Part shown: one piece after another, positions 61,485 through 64,000 of the stretch
How the letters are laid out: every line of letters begins with the position of its first letter
Position numbering within the stretch: position 1 is the stretch's first letter
NCBI GenBank assembly: GCA_030428945.1
Contig: JAUIEC010000004.1
Location: 1-64,000, forward strand
Reading direction: 5' to 3'
DNA from: Phycisphaerae bacterium
GTDB taxonomy: Bacteria; Planctomycetota; Phycisphaerae; UBA1845; Fen-1342
DNA: 64,000 nucleotides
Notes under the pieces: generated by a model
Seen by the model: only the letters and a program-made list of their open reading frames with translations
Databases searched by the model: none
Told to the model about the DNA's origin: nothing
Made by a program: the position numbers and the translations under genes

Positions 61485-61856
61485 TCAGTTCCCTTCGCGG
61501 GCGGTCAGTTTCCCGAACAGGTTGCCGCCCGCCGTGCCGATCAGCGGCAGGGGCTTGAGGCTGCCGGCCCAGGCCTGGACCGCGCCGAAGACGGCGGCCG
61601 CGGTGATCGCCGCGAACATCGCGTACGACAGCAGCGTTCCCAGCAGACCCAGGGGTACCATCGTCAGGACGGTGCCGACCACGAAGGTGGCGACGAACGC
61701 GGCCACCCAGAGCGTCAGGGCCTGTACGGCGTGGAACATTGCGAACGCGCTCTGTTTCTGGACCAGCGGCACGATCAGGAAGAACGGAACGACGTACGAA
61801 AGGGTCCCGAACAGGCGGTCGTTGCCGGCGTTGGCGGTGGTGTTCGACTGGCTCAT
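61485..61856 (-). CDS. Small membrane protein of the DUF4870 type
   Basis: 123 residues from ATG 61856 (AGGAG upstream). Three or four hydrophobic helices: LFGTLSYVVPFFLIVPLV, FAMFHAVQALTLWVAAFVATFVVGTVL, LLGTLLSYAMFAAITAAAVFGAVQAW. The phrase FAMFHAVQALTLW (elsewhere xxFHxxQ) is the hallmark of the DUF4870/Tic20-like family. Function unknown. Confidence 0.75.
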   Translation of the reverse strand: MSQSNTTANAGNDRLFGTLSYVVPFFLIVPLVQKQSAFAMFHAVQALTLWVAAFVATFVVGTVLTMVPLGLLGTLLSYAMFAAITAAAVFGAVQAWAGSLKPLPLIGTAGGNLFGKLTAREGN

Positions 61857-62016
61857 GTCTCTGCTTCTCCTGTCTGCGTTTCGTTGATCGCGACCCCGCT
61901 CGCGACCGTCTCAATCTTTCATCCGACTATCCAGCGACGGGGCCGCCACGATCGTTCTCTGTTTTTCGGATTTTCCACCGCTTGCTGCCGGACGGCCCGG
62001 TCCCCAGAATTGGGGT

Positions 62017-64000
62017 ATGCCATCCGCCGTCAGCACGCCGACCCCGGAAGCCACCCGAAAACTGCGGGCGGCCCTGCAAGACACGTTCTCGGGAGAACTG
62101 CGGTTCGACCGGCTCAGCCGGGCGCTCTACGCCACCGACGCCAGCCTGTACGAAATCGCACCGGTCGGCGTCGCCTGTCCCCGCAGCACGGCCGACGTGG
62201 TCGCCCTCGTCCGGGCGGCGGCCGCGAGCGGTATCCCGCTGGTCCCGCGCGGGGCCGGTACGGGGATCTCGGGCGGCGCGGTCGGGGCCGGCCTGCAGGT
62301 CGACTTTTCGCGCTTCATGCATTCGATCGAACGCATTGACCCCGCGCGGCGGATCGCCAGGGTGCAGCCCGGGGTCGTGCTGGGCGACCTGAACCGTGCG
62401 CTCGCCCCGCACGGACTCGAATTCGGACCCAACGTCGCCACCGCCAGTCGGGCCACGTTCGGCGGCATGATCGCCAACAACTCGTGCGGGTCGCACTCGG
62501 TCTACCACGGCCGGACCGTCGACCATGTCGCCGCCCTGACGGTTGTGCTGGCGGACGGCAGCGTCGAAACCTGGCAGCAGCAGCCGACGCCCGAGCTCCA
62601 GGACGGAAGCTGGGGCCAGGTTCCGCTCTACTTCCGCGAGCACGGCTGGCCGCGGTTCGAAGGCACCGCCCCGAGCGCCTCCACCCCGCACGGACAGAAC
62701 ATCCTGGTGCACCTCGAACGCATCCGGACCGAACTGCACGCCGAGGTCGCCGCCCGCTATCCGCGCGTGCTGCGCCGCAACGGCGGCTACGCCCTCGACC
62801 GGCTGTGCGCTTCGGCCGTGCCGAACCCGGCCACGATTCTCTGCGGCAGCGAAGGGACCCTCGGGCTGGTCGTGGCGGCCGACGTGCACCTGGTTCCGCT
62901 GCCGCCCGCCCGGGCGCTGGTGGTGCTGCACTTCGACAGTCACCTGGATGCGGTCGCGGCGACACCGGATCTGCTGCGACATGATCCGGCCGCGGTGGAA
63001 CTGGTCGATCAACTGATTCTCGAAGCGGGCGCGCCAGAGGTTCCGGCCGCGACGCGCGACGCGTTCCTGGTCGGCATGCCGGCCGCGATCCTGGTGTGCG
63101 AGTTCTTCGCCTCGGACCAGGCCGCGCTGGAGGCTCGCCTGGGGCAGGTGCTCGCGGACGTGCGGCAGCGCGGGTTCGAGCCGGTCCGGGTGGTGCGGGA
63201 CGCCGGGACGCAGGCGGCGGTCTGGGACATGCGGAACCGCGGCTTCGGCCTGCTGACCTCGCGCCCCGGTGACGATCAGCCGCACGAGTTCATCGAGGAT
63301 GCCGCCGTGGCGCCGGAACGGCTGGCCGATTACATCCGCGACCTGGATGCGGCGATGGCCGAGGAGGGCGTCACCGAAGTCGCGCACTACGCGCACGCGA
63401 GCGTCGGGGTGATTCACGTTCGTCCGGTGCTGAATCTGAAGCGGCCGGCGGGTGCGGTGCAACTGCGGCGGGTGGCCGAGCGGACGCTGGAACTGGTGCT
63501 GCGGTACGGCGGGGCGATGACCGGCGAGCACGGCGACGGCATCGTCCGTTCGGAGTGGCTCGGGCAGCAGTACGGGCCGCGGATCCTGGCCGCGTTCACG
63601 GAGATCAAGCGGGCCTTCGATCCGCTGGGCATCTTCAATCCGAACAAGATCGTCGATCCGCTGCCGATGGATGCCCGCCTGCGGCGCCCGCCGCGCGAGA
63701 CCGGCCTGCCGGTGCGGCCGGTGTTCGACTATGGCGGTCACGCGGGTCCGGGGGCGCTGGCGGGCATGTGCAGCGGGGTCGGGCAGTGCCGCCAGAAGCA
63801 GGTCGGCACGATGTGTCCGTCGTACATGGCGACGCTGGACGAACAGCACACGACCCGGGCGCGGGCCAACGCGCTGCGGGTCGCGCTGGCGGACACGAAA
63901 CTGCTGGACGGACTCGCGGACGATGCGCTCGCCGACGTGATGGATCTCTGCCTGAGCTGCAAGGCCTGCAAGAGCGAATGCCCGACCGGGGTCGACATGG
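62017..64000 (+). CDS. FAD-linked oxidase fused to Fe-S domain, D-lactate/glycolate dehydrogenase type (C-terminus off the right edge)
   Basis: At least 661 residues from ATG 62017. The FAD-binding PCMH domain is clear: VPRGAGTGISGGAVGAG, GPNVATASRATFGGMIANNSCGSHSVYHGRT and CGSEGTLGLVV. The C-terminal FAD-oxidase part includes HYAHASVGVIHVRPVLNLK and GEHGDGIVRSEW. After it, CSGVGQCRQKQVGTMCPSYM and CLSCKACKSECPTGVDM begin the ferredoxin and CCG iron-sulfur domain, which the window truncates. Enzymes of this layout oxidise D-2-hydroxy acids and pass electrons to the quinone pool. Substrate unresolved. Confidence 0.92.
   Translation, partial: MPSAVSTPTPEATRKLRAALQDTFSGELRFDRLSRALYATDASLYEIAPVGVACPRSTADVVALVRAAAASGIPLVPRGAGTGISGGAVGAGLQVDFSRFMHSIERIDPARRIARVQPGVVLGDLNRALAPHGLEFGPNVATASRATFGGMIANNSCGSHSVYHGRTVDHVAALTVVLADGSVETWQQQPTPELQDGSWGQVPLYFREHGWPRFEGTAPSASTPHGQNILVHLERIRTELHAEVAARYPRVLRRNGGYALDRLCASAVPNPATILCGSEGTLGLVVAADVHLVPLPPARALVVLHFDSHLDAVAATPDLLRHDPAAVELVDQLILEAGAPEVPAATRDAFLVGMPAAILVCEFFASDQAALEARLGQVLADVRQRGFEPVRVVRDAGTQAAVWDMRNRGFGLLTSRPGDDQPHEFIEDAAVAPERLADYIRDLDAAMAEEGVTEVAHYAHASVGVIHVRPVLNLKRPAGAVQLRRVAERTLELVLRYGGAMTGEHGDGIVRSEWLGQQYGPRILAAFTEIKRAFDPLGIFNPNKIVDPLPMDARLRRPPRETGLPVRPVFDYGGHAGPGALAGMCSGVGQCRQKQVGTMCPSYMATLDEQHTTRARANALRVALADTKLLDGLADDALADVMDLCLSCKACKSECPTGVDM

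Overview
The window is GC-rich (roughly two thirds G+C by eye), densely coding bacterial DNA. Several traits point to Planctomycetota, perhaps a Phycisphaerae-like lineage: a PEP-CTERM exported protein, a dockerin-like C-terminus, thrombospondin type 3 repeats, large Ser/Thr kinases carrying WD40 or TPR regions, an ECF sigma factor directly before one kinase, and many secreted PQQ-propeller proteins. No rRNA or ribosomal protein gene is present, so the assignment is an inference.

Layout. 1-2764 (-) is the 5' part of a secreted metzincin protease whose C-terminus runs off the left edge. 3089-8140 (+) is a tightly coupled type VI secretion-style cassette: VgrG with a C-terminal beta-sandwich extension, a LysM/peptidoglycan-binding protein, an NlpC/P60-like candidate effector and a PAAR protein. 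A secreted protein of unknown function (8243-9139) follows and could be an immunity protein. 9277-11149 holds a DUF3553 protein and a parvulin-type lipoprotein; tRNA-Leu(GAG) and tRNA-Arg(ACG) lie at 11324-11521.

11578-24373 (-) is the most striking block: about fifteen co-oriented genes, many overlapping by 4 bases, that look like one nitrate-ammonification operon. In transcription order it encodes an Rrf2 regulator, a membrane-anchored tetraheme cytochrome, a Tat-exported four-cluster ferredoxin, an NrfD/PsrC quinol protein, an octaheme HAO-family enzyme, an unknown protein, NapD, NapA, a tetraheme protein built from two NapB-like halves, a small ORF, an alginate-export-type porin, a 55-residue exported peptide, a cupin, a PQQ propeller and a stand-alone DUF542/ScdA-N protein. 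The inferred path is quinol to NapA (nitrate to nitrite) and quinol through NrfD/FeS/cytochrome to the HAO-like enzyme (nitrite to a more reduced product). No NrfA is seen.

24540-28331 (-) is an ECF sigma factor plus a kinase with an N-terminal anti-sigma-like zinc finger and WD40 repeats. 28572-33537 (+) holds a PEP-CTERM protein, a secreted EF-hand-like protein, a dockerin-like protein and an aminotransferase. 33965-36401 is less GC-rich and repeat-laden, with a zinc-ribbon membrane protein and a Cys-rich ORF remnant. 36402-42638 holds a sulfatase-fold lipoprotein, a VOC protein, the coupled membrane-lipid set pgsA-pgpA-uppP, a small ORF inside a long imperfect inverted repeat, and a second PQQ propeller. 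42828-49377 holds glutamate dehydrogenase, a TPR kinase, a ROK sugar kinase and serine O-acetyltransferase. 49642-56066 (-) is a regulatory and RNA-decay cluster: hpf, ptsN-like EIIA, HPr, ptsI, DUF2344 and RNase E/G with a histone-H1-like N-terminal tail. 56372-64000 holds a LacI regulator, a PKD metzincin lipoprotein, a CAP-domain lipoprotein, a 24-codon ORF overlapping an ArfB-like gene, a small membrane protein, and the start of a FAD/Fe-S oxidoreductase cut by the right edge.

Intergenic DNA carries unusual degenerate 7-8 base tandem repeats, often beginning at a stop codon, and two copies of a 74-75 base palindromic element.
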